From assembly GCA_944326135.1 (NCBI GenBank), contig CALVCU010000015.1, positions 186,001 through 250,000 of the forward strand: 64,000 bases of DNA, written 5' to 3'. This document shows, piece by piece, positions 28,278 to 37,224 of the stretch. Positions within the stretch are counted from its first letter, which is position 1, and each line of letters opens with the position of its first letter. This stretch comes from an uncultured Ligilactobacillus sp. GTDB lineage: Bacteria; Bacillota; Bacilli; Lactobacillales; Lactobacillaceae. The translations under genes and the position numbers were made by a program. The notes below the pieces were generated by a model. That model worked only from the letters and a program-made list of their open reading frames with translations, was not told where the DNA came from and did no database searches.

Positions 28278-29048
28278 TTGACACGGGAAAAAATTCGCTA
28301 TTTTAAAGATTTTGATGAAGATTTAGTTAAAACTAGCGATCAAAATTATCAAATAAGCCCAGAATTTAAATGGATTCGTAAAGATAACACATTTAAATTT
28401 TGGTCAAATATAATATCGAACTTGGCAAAGGTATTTGCTTGGGGATATAGCAAGATATATTTGAAGCAATCATTTGTAAATCTTGATATTCTTAAAGCAT
28501 ACCGAGATCAGGGCTTTTTTTTATATGCAAATCATACTCAACCAGTTGGTGATCCGTTTTTGCCAATGTTAGTAGGAAATGCACGTAAATACTATGCGAT
28601 TTGTGTTCAAGCAAACTTAGGAGTGCCAATTGTAGGGCCATTAATGCCTTATGGTGGGGCACTTCCAATTCCAAGTGATCTACACCAATTACCGAAATTA
28701 GTTGAGGCAGTTAAATATCATATTAATCAGGGGGATTATATTGCAATTTATCCTGAAGCACATGTGTGGCCTTATTATACTAAGATTCGGCCTTTTTCAG
28801 AGGCAGCATTTCATTTTCCGGTAATTACAGATGCACCTTCATTTGTGATGACTAATACCTATCAAAAAGCAAAATACTCAAAAAGGCCTAAAATGATAAC
28901 ATATTTAGACGGCCCATTTTTTCCGGATAAATCATTACCTAAAAAGCAAAGACAAAGAGCTTTAATGGATCAAATTCATCAAGTAATGGAAAAACGTAGC
29001 CTTTTAAGTGATGTTGAATATGTAAAATATATTCGAAAGGATGGTTAA
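28278..29048 (+). CDS. Lysophospholipid acyltransferase-like protein (PlsC family)
   Basis: This protein of about 256 residues has the 1-acylglycerol-3-phosphate acyltransferase fold: NHTQPVGD (NHx4D, catalytic) and YPEAHVWPYY in place of the usual EGTR motif. It would move a fatty acyl group to a lipid or glycolipid at the membrane. The start is uncertain. A strong AAAAGGAG at 28238-28245 is followed by an out-of-frame TTG mini-ORF that ends at this TTG (28278); in-frame alternatives are ATG 28269 and TTG 28224. The GT8 gene follows at once, and a second acyltransferase lies at 30032. Confidence 0.78.
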   Translation: MTREKIRYFKDFDEDLVKTSDQNYQISPEFKWIRKDNTFKFWSNIISNLAKVFAWGYSKIYLKQSFVNLDILKAYRDQGFFLYANHTQPVGDPFLPMLVGNARKYYAICVQANLGVPIVGPLMPYGGALPIPSDLHQLPKLVEAVKYHINQGDYIAIYPEAHVWPYYTKIRPFSEAAFHFPVITDAPSFVMTNTYQKAKYSKRPKMITYLDGPFFPDKSLPKKQRQRALMDQIHQVMEKRSLLSDVEYVKYIRKDG

Positions 29049-29055
29049 TGGGAGC

Positions 29056-29898
29056 ATGAATATTTTATATTGTGGTGATAAAAATATTCAAGACGGATTG
29101 TTAATATCAATTTTATCACTGCTTAAAAATGTAACAGAGCCATTATATATATACGTAATGACAATGGACTTACATACTGAAAAAAAGGATTATCATGCAA
29201 TTTCAACACAAACAATTGAATATTTAGATAAAATTGTTACACAGAAAAATTCTCAAAGTTTTGTAAAACGAATCGATTGTACAACGTTGTTTGCACAAGA
29301 ACTACCACGAATAAACATGCAAACACGATTTACACCATATGCAATGCTCAGACTATATGCTGACCAAGTTCCAGAAATTCCAGATAGAATACTATATTTG
29401 GACAGCGATGTGATTTGTTATCAAAACTTCAGTAATTTTTATCATCAAAACATTGATGATGTTGAAATGGTAGGGGTTCTAGATCATTACGGTCGATGGT
29501 TCTTCCATCATAATTTATTTAAACTAGATTATATTAATTCTGGAGTATTACTTTTAAATATGAAGTTAATTAAAAAAGACAAATTATTTGCGAAAGCACG
29601 AAAATTATGCCAGGATAAATGGATGTTTATGCCTGATCAATCTGCTTTAAATAAATTATGCAAAACGAAAAGGATTGTTAGCAGGAAGTATAATGAACAA
29701 CATAAGTTACATTCAGATACTGTTTTTCAACATTTTACAACTAGTTTTCGCTTCTTCCCATGGTTGCATATTCAAACAATTAAGCCATGGCAAGTTGATT
29801 TAGTTCATAAAAAATTAAAAATTCACGAATTTGATGATATTTTAAAAGAATATCAAAAATTAGTACCATATTTTGATCAAAAATATAGTGCTGATTAA
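29056..29898 (+). CDS. Glycosyltransferase family 8 protein
   Basis: This 280-residue GT-A glycosyltransferase of family GT8 (galactosyl/glucosyl transferases such as LgtC and GspA) has the nucleotide-sugar start MNILYCGDKNIQDG, the metal-binding DxD in LYLDSDVICY, and the acceptor-region INSGVLLLNMKLI. Late His motifs (TVFQHFTTS) fit metal binding. ATG 29056 gives the usual family start; ATG 29041 in frame overlaps the acyltransferase stop. Its setting between two acyltransferases suggests that it glycosylates a membrane lipid or that the product is acylated, which is inference. Confidence 0.85.
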   Translation: MNILYCGDKNIQDGLLISILSLLKNVTEPLYIYVMTMDLHTEKKDYHAISTQTIEYLDKIVTQKNSQSFVKRIDCTTLFAQELPRINMQTRFTPYAMLRLYADQVPEIPDRILYLDSDVICYQNFSNFYHQNIDDVEMVGVLDHYGRWFFHHNLFKLDYINSGVLLLNMKLIKKDKLFAKARKLCQDKWMFMPDQSALNKLCKTKRIVSRKYNEQHKLHSDTVFQHFTTSFRFFPWLHIQTIKPWQVDLVHKKLKIHEFDDILKEYQKLVPYFDQKYSAD

Positions 29899-30031
29899 AT
29901 CAGCTATTATTTATCTTTAATTATTATATTTATTATTTTTGCAATTTTATTTTGAAATTAAAGCAAGAACTACGCAAAAGTTGTTGATGACTAGAATGAA
30001 CTTTTTAAGTGCAAGGAGAAAGAATTAAGTT

Positions 30032-30922
30032 ATGATTATTTTCCCAAATCGTGATGCGGTAATTAAAAATATCCAAAAAAATGTGGCTAATAAAGAATAT
30101 AATAAAAAAGTTGAAATTGATGATCCACAAATGACTACTAAAGAAAGTATAAACCGCATAAATGAATACTTTAGAAAACGAGCTACTCCAATTGGCAAAG
30201 TAAAAAATCTATGTGCACGTGCAATTTATCGTGGCGTAACATGGGTTGAAAATCGCCATACTGAAGTTGTTGGTTTAGAAAATTTAACGGCACTAGATCG
30301 TAAAAAGGGCGCAATTATAACTACAAATCATTTTAATCCGCTCGAAAATACAGTAATTCGTCGTTTTATGAATAAAGCAAAATTACACAAAAGATTGTTT
30401 ATAATTTCGCAGGATACTAATCTTGCAATGAAGGGCTTAGTTGGTTTCTTAATGAATAACTATGATATTATCCCACTAAGCAAAAGTATTAATTATTTAG
30501 GTCAAACTTTTCCTAAAATTTTAAAGAAAATAATTAATGATGGCAATTATGTATTAATTTATCCTGAAGAAGAAATGTGGTTTAACTATCGTAAACCAAG
30601 ACCTTTAAAACGTGGAACTTATTTTTATGCAGCAAAGATTAATGCTCCAATCATTTCTTGCTTTGTTGAACTAAAAGATTTACCAAGTTTTGAACCTAAT
30701 ACAAATGATACAATTCATCGAGTAAAAGCAATTGTACATGTATTACCTGTAATTTTTCCTGATCCAAATAAATCAGCTAAAGAAAATAGCTTAAGAATGA
30801 TGGAACAAGATTATAATCAGAAAAAAGAAGCTTATGAGAAAGCTTATGGTAAGAAATTAACATATGATTTTGAACCAGAAGATATCGCTGGTTGGGTTGA
30901 ACCAAATGCAGATAAAAAGTAA
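30032..30922 (+). CDS. Lysophospholipid acyltransferase-like protein, second copy
   Basis: This 296-residue PlsC-family protein reads TNHFNPLENT at the catalytic site, so the acid after NHx4 is Glu rather than the usual Asp. Motif III reads YPEEEMWFNYRKPRPLKRG, close to the first copy's YPEAHVWPYYTKIRPF. The first 60 residues form a charged helical extension. Its ribosome site is CAAGGAG. It shares the YPE-x3-W-x2-Y-x-K-x-RP pattern with the gene at 28278, so the two are paralogues with probably different acyl acceptors. Confidence 0.8.
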   Translation: MIIFPNRDAVIKNIQKNVANKEYNKKVEIDDPQMTTKESINRINEYFRKRATPIGKVKNLCARAIYRGVTWVENRHTEVVGLENLTALDRKKGAIITTNHFNPLENTVIRRFMNKAKLHKRLFIISQDTNLAMKGLVGFLMNNYDIIPLSKSINYLGQTFPKILKKIINDGNYVLIYPEEEMWFNYRKPRPLKRGTYFYAAKINAPIISCFVELKDLPSFEPNTNDTIHRVKAIVHVLPVIFPDPNKSAKENSLRMMEQDYNQKKEAYEKAYGKKLTYDFEPEDIAGWVEPNADKK

Positions 30923-30960
30923 AAAAATAGCAGTTTTGAAAAATCAAAACTGCTATTTTT
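30923..30960. terminator. Bidirectional terminator
   Basis: A perfect 17-base stem with loop AAAA (30923-30939 with 30944-30960) lies between the acyltransferase and convergent treA. Confidence 0.92.
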
Positions 30961-30966
30961 GTTTAA

Positions 30967-32628
30967 TTAAAATTTAAATGCAATTGATTGATATGGTTTT
31001 AACTTGATTGAATCCGGCATAGTCATACAATCCTTTGTACCATAGTTATCAATAAGAACGGTTGCTTTTTTTCCTTGTAAATCAGTTGGAATATCTGTCC
31101 AAGGTTCATAACCATAGAAGTTATTAAGAACAAGTAATTGCTTAGAAGAATGATCTAAATAACGGCGATATGCAAAAACTTGAGGGTGATCAAGTAGCTC
31201 AGCTTTAAAATGACCATCTGAAATTAATTCTTCACTTTTACGCAATTTAATCAATTTTTGGTAGTAAGTGAAAATTTCACCATTCTTTAATTCATTTTCT
31301 ACGTTGATTTCAGTTTGATCTGTAGGTTTTAACCAAGGTTTCCCAGTTGTAAAGCCTGCATTACGTGAAGCATCCCAATGCATTGGAACACGTGCGTTAT
31401 CGCGTGATTTTGTTTTAATAATATTAAATGCTTCATGAGCACTATAACCGGCATCCATCAATTCTTGATATGCATTTAAACATTCGACATCCACATAGTT
31501 ATGAATTGAATAGTAATGTGGATTGATCATGCCAATTTCTTCTCCCATATAAATATAAGGAGTACCACGTAATAAGTGCAAGGTAGTAGCAAGCATTTCA
31601 GCGGATTTTTCACGATAATTTATTGGATCACCAAAACGGCTCAATGCCCAAGGTTGATCATGATTATTCCAAAATAAAGCTTGCCAACCATCACCTTGAT
31701 CCATGCCAGTTTGCCATTTACTTAAAACTTGTTTTAATTGCATAAAATCAAAAGGCTTTTGTGTCCATTTATTATCATCTTTATAATCAACTTTAAGATG
31801 ATGAAAGGCAAAAAACATTGAAAGTTCATCATTACTTGGTTTAGTATATTCAATTGATTTTTCGATGGTAGTAGAAGACATTTCTCCAACTGTGATTGAA
31901 TTTGGATCTTGTCCAAAACTATTTCGATTAAGCTCTTTAATGTATTTTTCAACAATAGGAGTGTCAGTATATAGTTTTTTCTCTTCAATAGGATCAGTTG
32001 AATCGATTAGATTTTCATCTTTACCAATTAAGTTTAAAACATCAAATCTAAATCCTTTGACGCCCTTATTTCGCCAAAAGTTTACAATATTGCTAGCTTC
32101 TTTGCGCACATCTGGGTTATGCCAATTTAAATCCGCCTGTGATTTATCAAATAAGTGAAGATAATATAAATCGGTGTCACCAAATTTTTCCCAAGCAGGG
32201 CCACCAAATTTCGATTGCCAATTAGTAGGAAGTTCACCATTAGCTTTAGCTTTTCTTAAATAGAAATAATCCATATATTTTTTATTTCCCTTTAGAGCTT
32301 CTTGGAACCATTTATTTTCAGTTGAACAATGGTTAAAAACCATATCAAGCATGACATCTACATTGATATCTTTTAATTTACTTACCAATTCATCAAAATC
32401 TTGCATTGTTCCAAAACGAGGATCAATTTGATAGTAGTCTGCAATATCATAGCCATTATCATGTTGTGGAGAAACAAAAAAGGGATTAAACCAAATCATA
32501 TCAATGTTTAATTTAGCGATATATGGTATTTTTTCGATAATTCCACGTAGATCACCAATTCCATCATTATTGCTATCATAAAATGATTTAGGATAAATTT
32601 GATAAATAACTTTTTTTCCTAAGTCCAT
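30967..32628 (-). CDS. treA: Trehalose-6-phosphate hydrolase (GH13)
   Basis: This 553-residue cytoplasmic GH13 glucosidase probably splits trehalose-6-phosphate into glucose and glucose-6-phosphate. The N-terminal VIYQIYPKSFYDSNNDGIGD, DMVFNHCS, the nucleophile region GFRFDVLNLIG, the acid-base TVGEMSS and NNHDQPWALSRFGD are all present. Specificity is set by context: treR directly downstream in the same direction and treB, the trehalose PTS, divergent. Length is typical. An oligo-1,6-glucosidase would look similar, but the neighbourhood argues for trehalose. Confidence 0.92.
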   Translation of the reverse strand: MDLGKKVIYQIYPKSFYDSNNDGIGDLRGIIEKIPYIAKLNIDMIWFNPFFVSPQHDNGYDIADYYQIDPRFGTMQDFDELVSKLKDINVDVMLDMVFNHCSTENKWFQEALKGNKKYMDYFYLRKAKANGELPTNWQSKFGGPAWEKFGDTDLYYLHLFDKSQADLNWHNPDVRKEASNIVNFWRNKGVKGFRFDVLNLIGKDENLIDSTDPIEEKKLYTDTPIVEKYIKELNRNSFGQDPNSITVGEMSSTTIEKSIEYTKPSNDELSMFFAFHHLKVDYKDDNKWTQKPFDFMQLKQVLSKWQTGMDQGDGWQALFWNNHDQPWALSRFGDPINYREKSAEMLATTLHLLRGTPYIYMGEEIGMINPHYYSIHNYVDVECLNAYQELMDAGYSAHEAFNIIKTKSRDNARVPMHWDASRNAGFTTGKPWLKPTDQTEINVENELKNGEIFTYYQKLIKLRKSEELISDGHFKAELLDHPQVFAYRRYLDHSSKQLLVLNNFYGYEPWTDIPTDLQGKKATVLIDNYGTKDCMTMPDSIKLKPYQSIAFKF

Positions 32629-32646
32629 AAAATCAACTTCCTTTCA

Positions 32647-33369
32647 CTATTTCAATTGAATTTTTTGGCGACGTGCAAAATCACTAAATTTAAATTTATC
32701 AGGACGGTGGTATGATTCAGTTAACTGAAATAAAGTAGTATCTGCTAAAAAAGACATACTCCGAACTAGAACAACCAATTTATCTCCCGATAATTCTAAT
32801 AGTTGTGCAATTTCGTCATCGGCTTGTTCAATAGTAATTTCTTTATTGGCATATGAAATCTCTAAGTTTAATGTATTTTCAATGTAATTATACAAAGAAT
32901 TCGCTGCGGCAGAATAGGGCAATTGAGTAATTGGTGGATTTAATAAATAATCACGATCTACAACAGCAGGAACATCATCTATTATTCTTAAACGCTCCAC
33001 AAAAAAGTTTTTTTGATTTTGCTTAACTCCATGTTCCACGAAATATGATGGAATGGGAATATCTGAAAGCAAATTCAAAACATTTGTTTTAGCATTCATA
33101 TGTAATTTTTGATTCAGTTCTTGAAAACTGATAATTCCTGAAATTGGTAAAGTAAATTTTTTATAATCAAGTACAATTGACCCTTTACCTTGAACTTTTT
33201 GGATTAAACCTAAATCATTAAGCTGAGTAAGTGCATTTCGAACAGTTTCACGCGAAGTACCATACAACTGTGTTAATTTATTTTCACTAGGTAAATAATC
33301 ACCTGGACAAAATAAATTATGATGGATTTTTTCTGCTAGGTCTTGTGTAATCATATCTTGCTTATTCAT
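32647..33369 (-). CDS. treR: Trehalose operon repressor, GntR family
   Basis: This 240-residue GntR/HutC regulator has a winged helix at the front (LPSENKLTQLYGTSRETVRNALTQL, about 27-51) and a UTRA domain that in TreR binds trehalose-6-phosphate. It should repress treB and its own operon. ATG 33369 is preceded by TTGGAGGTG; a longer in-frame ATG at 33393 lacks one. A perfect 16-base palindrome in the divergent intergenic region is its likely operator. It is the promoter-proximal gene of a minus-strand treR-treA operon. Confidence 0.9.
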   Translation of the reverse strand: MNKQDMITQDLAEKIHHNLFCPGDYLPSENKLTQLYGTSRETVRNALTQLNDLGLIQKVQGKGSIVLDYKKFTLPISGIISFQELNQKLHMNAKTNVLNLLSDIPIPSYFVEHGVKQNQKNFFVERLRIIDDVPAVVDRDYLLNPPITQLPYSAAANSLYNYIENTLNLEISYANKEITIEQADDEIAQLLELSGDKLVVLVRSMSFLADTTLFQLTESYHRPDKFKFSDFARRQKIQLK

Positions 33370-33477
33370 TTTGCACCTCCAAGATATAATCATTTCACTT
33401 TATATTTAATCATAGAATGTCTATGCAAGCAATTACAATAATTAAATAACTTTGATAAAGACTCACCTTAAAATTAA

Positions 33478-33506
33478 TTGACAACTTGTATATACAAGTA
33501 TAAAAT
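33478..33506 (+). promoter_or_regulatory. treB promoter with TreR operator in the spacer
   Basis: TTGACA at 33478-33483 and TAAAAT at 33501-33506 are 17 bases apart. The spacer is almost filled by the perfect palindrome ACTTGTATATACAAGT (33484-33499). A repressor bound here would cover the promoter. The TTGTATATACAA core resembles known TreR-type sites. Confidence 0.75.
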
Positions 33507-33520
33507 ATCACTTGCAATTA

Positions 33521-33534
33521 TGAAAGCGTTTTAT
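33521..33534 (+). promoter_or_regulatory. cre-like site in treB leader
   Basis: TGAAAGCGTTTTAT matches 12 of 14 positions of the CcpA cre consensus and lies just downstream of the treB promoter, a position suited to roadblock repression. Confidence 0.5.
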
Positions 33535-33552
33535 TTTAAGGAGGGGGAATCA

Positions 33553-35493
33553 ATGACAAAGAAAAATGTTGCAATTTTAGCACCCAGCGATGGAAAAGTA
33601 ATTCCATTATGTGCAACTAATGATAAAGTTTTTGCGTCAGGAACAATGGGAGACGGTTTTGGTTTGCAACCAATTGATGTGAATAAAATTCAAGTGGTCG
33701 CACCTGTAAGTGGCAAAATAACGATGATTGCAAGTACTAAACACGCAATTGGAATTACTACACCAAATGGACTTGAAGTATTGATACATATGGGAATTGA
33801 TACGGTTAAACTAAATGGTGATGCATTTGATATAAAATGCAAAGTAGGGGAAAACATCAAAGCTGGTGCTCCTATTGCGATGATGAATTTGGATATTATT
33901 AAGAGTCATCATTTATCAGACATGATTTTAGTTATTATTACAAATTCAACTGATAAAATTACTGCTCTTAATATTTCTGAAAAGAAAGTATCAGCGGGGG
34001 ATTTTGTTGTTGATGCATCGATAAAAGACCTGAAAAAGAAACAAAAGTCTAAGAAAAATTATGATGAAATGGCCAAACAGATTGTTCAATTGGTCGGAGG
34101 AAAACAAAATATCTCAAGCGTAATCCATTGTATAACTCGATTGCGTTTTTATCTAAAAGATGAAAAGAAGGCACAAACTGAAAAATTAAAAGATGTCACA
34201 GGGGTTATTGACGTAATTAAGGCATCAGGTCAATATCAAGTAGTAATTGGTAATGATGTAACTAATGTATTTGATGCAGTTATGAAACAATTAGGCCCAC
34301 TTGAAGCTATGGACGAAAATCAAGAAGTAGATACAGAAAAACAAAATACAAATTTAGTTAAACGTGCCTTTAATGAATTGATAGGTTTTATTACTGGATC
34401 AATGAGCCCGGTAATTGGAGTAATTGCTGCTTCTGGAATTATTAAGGGGATTTTAGCCTTATTAACTTTGCCTCAATTAGGAGCAATTTTAAAACCTACA
34501 AGTACTATTTATTTAACAATAAGTTCGATTGCTGATTCAGCATTCTTCTTTCTTCCAATATTAGTTGGTTATGCAGCTGCCAAGAAATTAGGTTCAGATC
34601 CAATTGTGGCTGCAGTTATTGGTGGAGTTTTAACATATCCTCAAATAATAGAATGGGGCAAATCGTTTAAAACGATGTTTGCAATTGGTAATCTAAATTT
34701 TGAATTTTTAAATTATGCTTACTCTATATTTCCAATGATTGTTGCAGCTTGGTTAGCTAAGATTATTGGAAATTGGTTCAAAAAGCATTTACCTAGTTAT
34801 TTGCAAATGATTTTTAATCCATTGTTTACTATTTTGATTGTATCTGCGATCACTTTAGTTATTACAGGTCCAGTGATTCAAGGCGCAGCAAATGGTATTG
34901 CTAACTTTATTAATTGGTTAGTACAAGCATCAGGATGGCTTGGTGGATTTGTAATTGGTGGACTTTACCAACTATTAGTAATTTTTGGATTGCATTGGGG
35001 TGTTGTTCCATTAGTTGCTCAACAAATTGCTCAAACTCATCAAAGTGCTTTGAACGCAATCATTTCAGTTACGATGGTTGCTCAAGGCGCAGCAGTTTTA
35101 GCAGTTGCAATTAAATCTAAAAAGAGTGAAATGAAAGAATTAGGTTTTGCTGCTGCTATTTCTGCATTTTGTGGAGTAACAGAACCAGCAATATATGGAA
35201 TTAATTTACGTTTTAAGAAAGTGTTTGTTTCTGGTTTAATTGGATCAGCAGTAGGTGGTTTGATTACAGGATTAATGCATGGAACAATGTTTGGATTTAC
35301 TGGTTCATTAATTGGTTTTTCATCATTTTTCAATCCAGCACACCCAACACAATTAAATAGTTTCTATGCATTTCTAATTTCAAGTATTGCAGCGATTATT
35401 GTCTCATTTTTAGTAACATGGTTCTGGGGATATAAAGATAATATGAAGATTGGTCAAAAAGTAAAACAAAAGAAGGCTCCAGGTATAGAATAA
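33553..35493 (+). CDS. treB: Trehalose PTS transporter EIIABC
   Basis: This 646-residue phosphotransferase permease imports and phosphorylates trehalose. Domain order is A-B-C: a glucose-type EIIA at about 5-150 (LAPSDGKVIPL; active-site His in LIHMGIDTVKL), EIIB at about 165-250 (LVGGKQNI; phospho-Cys in VIHCITRLRF) and EIIC at about 270-640 with GVTEPAIYGINLRF carrying the catalytic Glu. The substrate is inferred from treA and treR. ATG 33553 follows AAGGAGGGGG; the frame extends upstream through the promoter and is not used. A large hairpin follows the stop. Confidence 0.92.
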   Translation: MTKKNVAILAPSDGKVIPLCATNDKVFASGTMGDGFGLQPIDVNKIQVVAPVSGKITMIASTKHAIGITTPNGLEVLIHMGIDTVKLNGDAFDIKCKVGENIKAGAPIAMMNLDIIKSHHLSDMILVIITNSTDKITALNISEKKVSAGDFVVDASIKDLKKKQKSKKNYDEMAKQIVQLVGGKQNISSVIHCITRLRFYLKDEKKAQTEKLKDVTGVIDVIKASGQYQVVIGNDVTNVFDAVMKQLGPLEAMDENQEVDTEKQNTNLVKRAFNELIGFITGSMSPVIGVIAASGIIKGILALLTLPQLGAILKPTSTIYLTISSIADSAFFFLPILVGYAAAKKLGSDPIVAAVIGGVLTYPQIIEWGKSFKTMFAIGNLNFEFLNYAYSIFPMIVAAWLAKIIGNWFKKHLPSYLQMIFNPLFTILIVSAITLVITGPVIQGAANGIANFINWLVQASGWLGGFVIGGLYQLLVIFGLHWGVVPLVAQQIAQTHQSALNAIISVTMVAQGAAVLAVAIKSKKSEMKELGFAAAISAFCGVTEPAIYGINLRFKKVFVSGLIGSAVGGLITGLMHGTMFGFTGSLIGFSSFFNPAHPTQLNSFYAFLISSIAAIIVSFLVTWFWGYKDNMKIGQKVKQKKAPGIE

Positions 35494-35543
35494 AAGGTGA
35501 GTGACCGGTAGGAATCGTTTCCAAGCCGGTTTACTCACCTTTA
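35494..35543 (+). terminator. Three-tier hairpin after treB
   Basis: AAGGTGAGT/ACTCACCTT encloses ACCGG/CCGGT, which encloses GGAA/TTCC. The trailing T tract is short (TTTAT), so it could be a terminator or a stable 3' mRNA end. Confidence 0.65.
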
Positions 35544-35640
35544 TGTATATATTCTAGTATACTGTTAATAAAGAAGATTGACTAGAAAAATTGCATTGTA
35601 TAAAATGTAAATTATTATAACGAAATGAAGATGGATTTTT

Positions 35641-36327
35641 ATGAAGAATAAAAAAACAATGACACTTGCACAAAAAATAAATATTTTACGTGCTGCGGTC
35701 ATGGGGGCAAATGATGGAATTTTATCAGTTGCTGGGATTGTTTTAGGTGTTGCTGGAGCTTCCACAAGTAATTTCGCAATTTTTATTTCAGGAATTGCCG
35801 GGATGCTTGCTGGAACTGTTTCAATGGCAATGGGTGAGTATGTTTCTGTTAATGCGGAAAAAGATTCTCAAAAGCAAGCCATCGAAAACGAGAAATTAGC
35901 TTTAAAAGATAATTATGATGGTGAAGTAGATTATGTTAGACAAAAGTATTTGAAAAAGGGAATCAAACCAACGCTAGTTGAAAAAGCAGTAACTGAAATG
36001 ATGAACGAAAATGCTTTAAAAACAATGGTACGTGAACGTTATGGCTTTAATTTAGGTGAATTTACAAGTCCATATGCAGCTGCTATTGTATCAATGATTT
36101 CATTTTCATTAGGGTCAATCTTACCATTATGTTCAATTTCTTTCTTTCCACGTTCAATTAAAGTGGTTGGGACATTTATTGCAGTTATTTTTGCACTGGC
36201 AGTAACTGGTTTTAGCGCTGCACGATTAAGTCATGCAAATAAATTACACGGTACAGTTCGAAATGTTATTTCAGGAGTAATTACAATGCTAGTTACATAC
36301 GGCATTGGTAGTTTATTTGGACATTAA
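35641..36327 (+). CDS. VIT1/CCC1-family metal transporter
   Basis: The 228-residue protein has the VIT1/CCC1 fold: KINILRAAVMGANDGILSVAGIVLGV opens the first helices, GMLAGTVSMAMGEYVSVNAEKD follows, then a charged cytoplasmic segment (about 75-135), then three C-terminal helices. Relatives move Fe2+ or Mn2+ out of the cytoplasm, using acidic residues in the charged segment to bind metal. Which metal is handled here is unknown. It is followed after 16 bases by a paralogue. Confidence 0.87.
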   Translation: MKNKKTMTLAQKINILRAAVMGANDGILSVAGIVLGVAGASTSNFAIFISGIAGMLAGTVSMAMGEYVSVNAEKDSQKQAIENEKLALKDNYDGEVDYVRQKYLKKGIKPTLVEKAVTEMMNENALKTMVRERYGFNLGEFTSPYAAAIVSMISFSLGSILPLCSISFFPRSIKVVGTFIAVIFALAVTGFSAARLSHANKLHGTVRNVISGVITMLVTYGIGSLFGH

Positions 36328-36343
36328 TTAGGAGGCTTGAACG

Positions 36344-37033
36344 ATGAAAGATAAAATGAATGAACCTCGTTCAGCTATGGGGGAACGCTTAAACGTTTTG
36401 CGAGCGGGAGTTCTAGGATCGAATGATGGTATTCTAACTGTTGTTGGAGTACTTTTTAGTGTTGCTGTAGTAACCCCAAATCGTTTTACAATTTTTATTG
36501 CAGGATTATCTGATTTACTAGCATGTGCATTTTCAATGGCATCAGGTGAATATGCTTCTGTAAGTACTCAACGTGATACTGAACAGGTTACAGTTCAAGA
36601 AGAACGAAAATTATTAAAAACGCATCGTGATGACGAATTGAATGCAGTTAAGGAATTTTATATGAAAAAGGGTGTTTCTGAGTCAACTGCAGCTGAAATT
36701 GCGGCTGATTTATTAGATAAAAAACCTTTGGAAACAGTTGTAAATGTAAAGCATGGACTTGTTTTAAATGAATATATGAATCCATGGAATGCCGCTTTTT
36801 CATCATTGATTTCTGCAGCACTTGGAGGAATTTTTCCGCTTGCAGCTATGACATTAAGTCCAGGAGTATGGATGTGGCCAGTTACTATTTTAGCAGTCTG
36901 TTTATCAGTTTCGCTGACAGGATATTTGAGTGCTAAATTAGGAAATGGATTAGTAAAAGTTGCAGTAAAGCGTAATCTAATTGTTGGTATTATCACAATG
37001 ATTATTCACTACACATTAGGTTTATTGATTTAA
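36344..37033 (+). CDS. VIT1/CCC1-family metal transporter, second copy
   Basis: This 229-residue paralogue of the preceding gene has the same layout (RLNVLRAGVLGSNDGILTVVGVLFSV, then SMASGEYASVSTQRDTEQV, a charged segment and three helices). Its own TAGGAGG ribosome site lies in the 16-base gap. VIT proteins function as dimers, so the pair could form a heterodimer; tandem VIT genes are common in lactobacilli. No terminator is evident after it. Confidence 0.87.
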   Translation: MKDKMNEPRSAMGERLNVLRAGVLGSNDGILTVVGVLFSVAVVTPNRFTIFIAGLSDLLACAFSMASGEYASVSTQRDTEQVTVQEERKLLKTHRDDELNAVKEFYMKKGVSESTAAEIAADLLDKKPLETVVNVKHGLVLNEYMNPWNAAFSSLISAALGGIFPLAAMTLSPGVWMWPVTILAVCLSVSLTGYLSAKLGNGLVKVAVKRNLIVGIITMIIHYTLGLLI

Positions 37034-37224
37034 ACTAGACATAACAGAATTACATTATTAAAATATAGATATATTTAATAAAATCTTATATTATTGAAGA
37101 AAATATGATGTGCATAAAGAGCTAGATGTTATAGTTTCCCATTATTGTTATGACTAAGCAGAATTGATGTATACATGTTTTATTGATAGTATCATATTTT
37201 CTTTTTCAGAGAGGAATTTTAAAT

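Noticed and set aside
37034-37224. Possible T-box leader before trpS
   Set aside because: No GGTGGNACCGCG-type T-box sequence and no convincing antiterminator or terminator pair.
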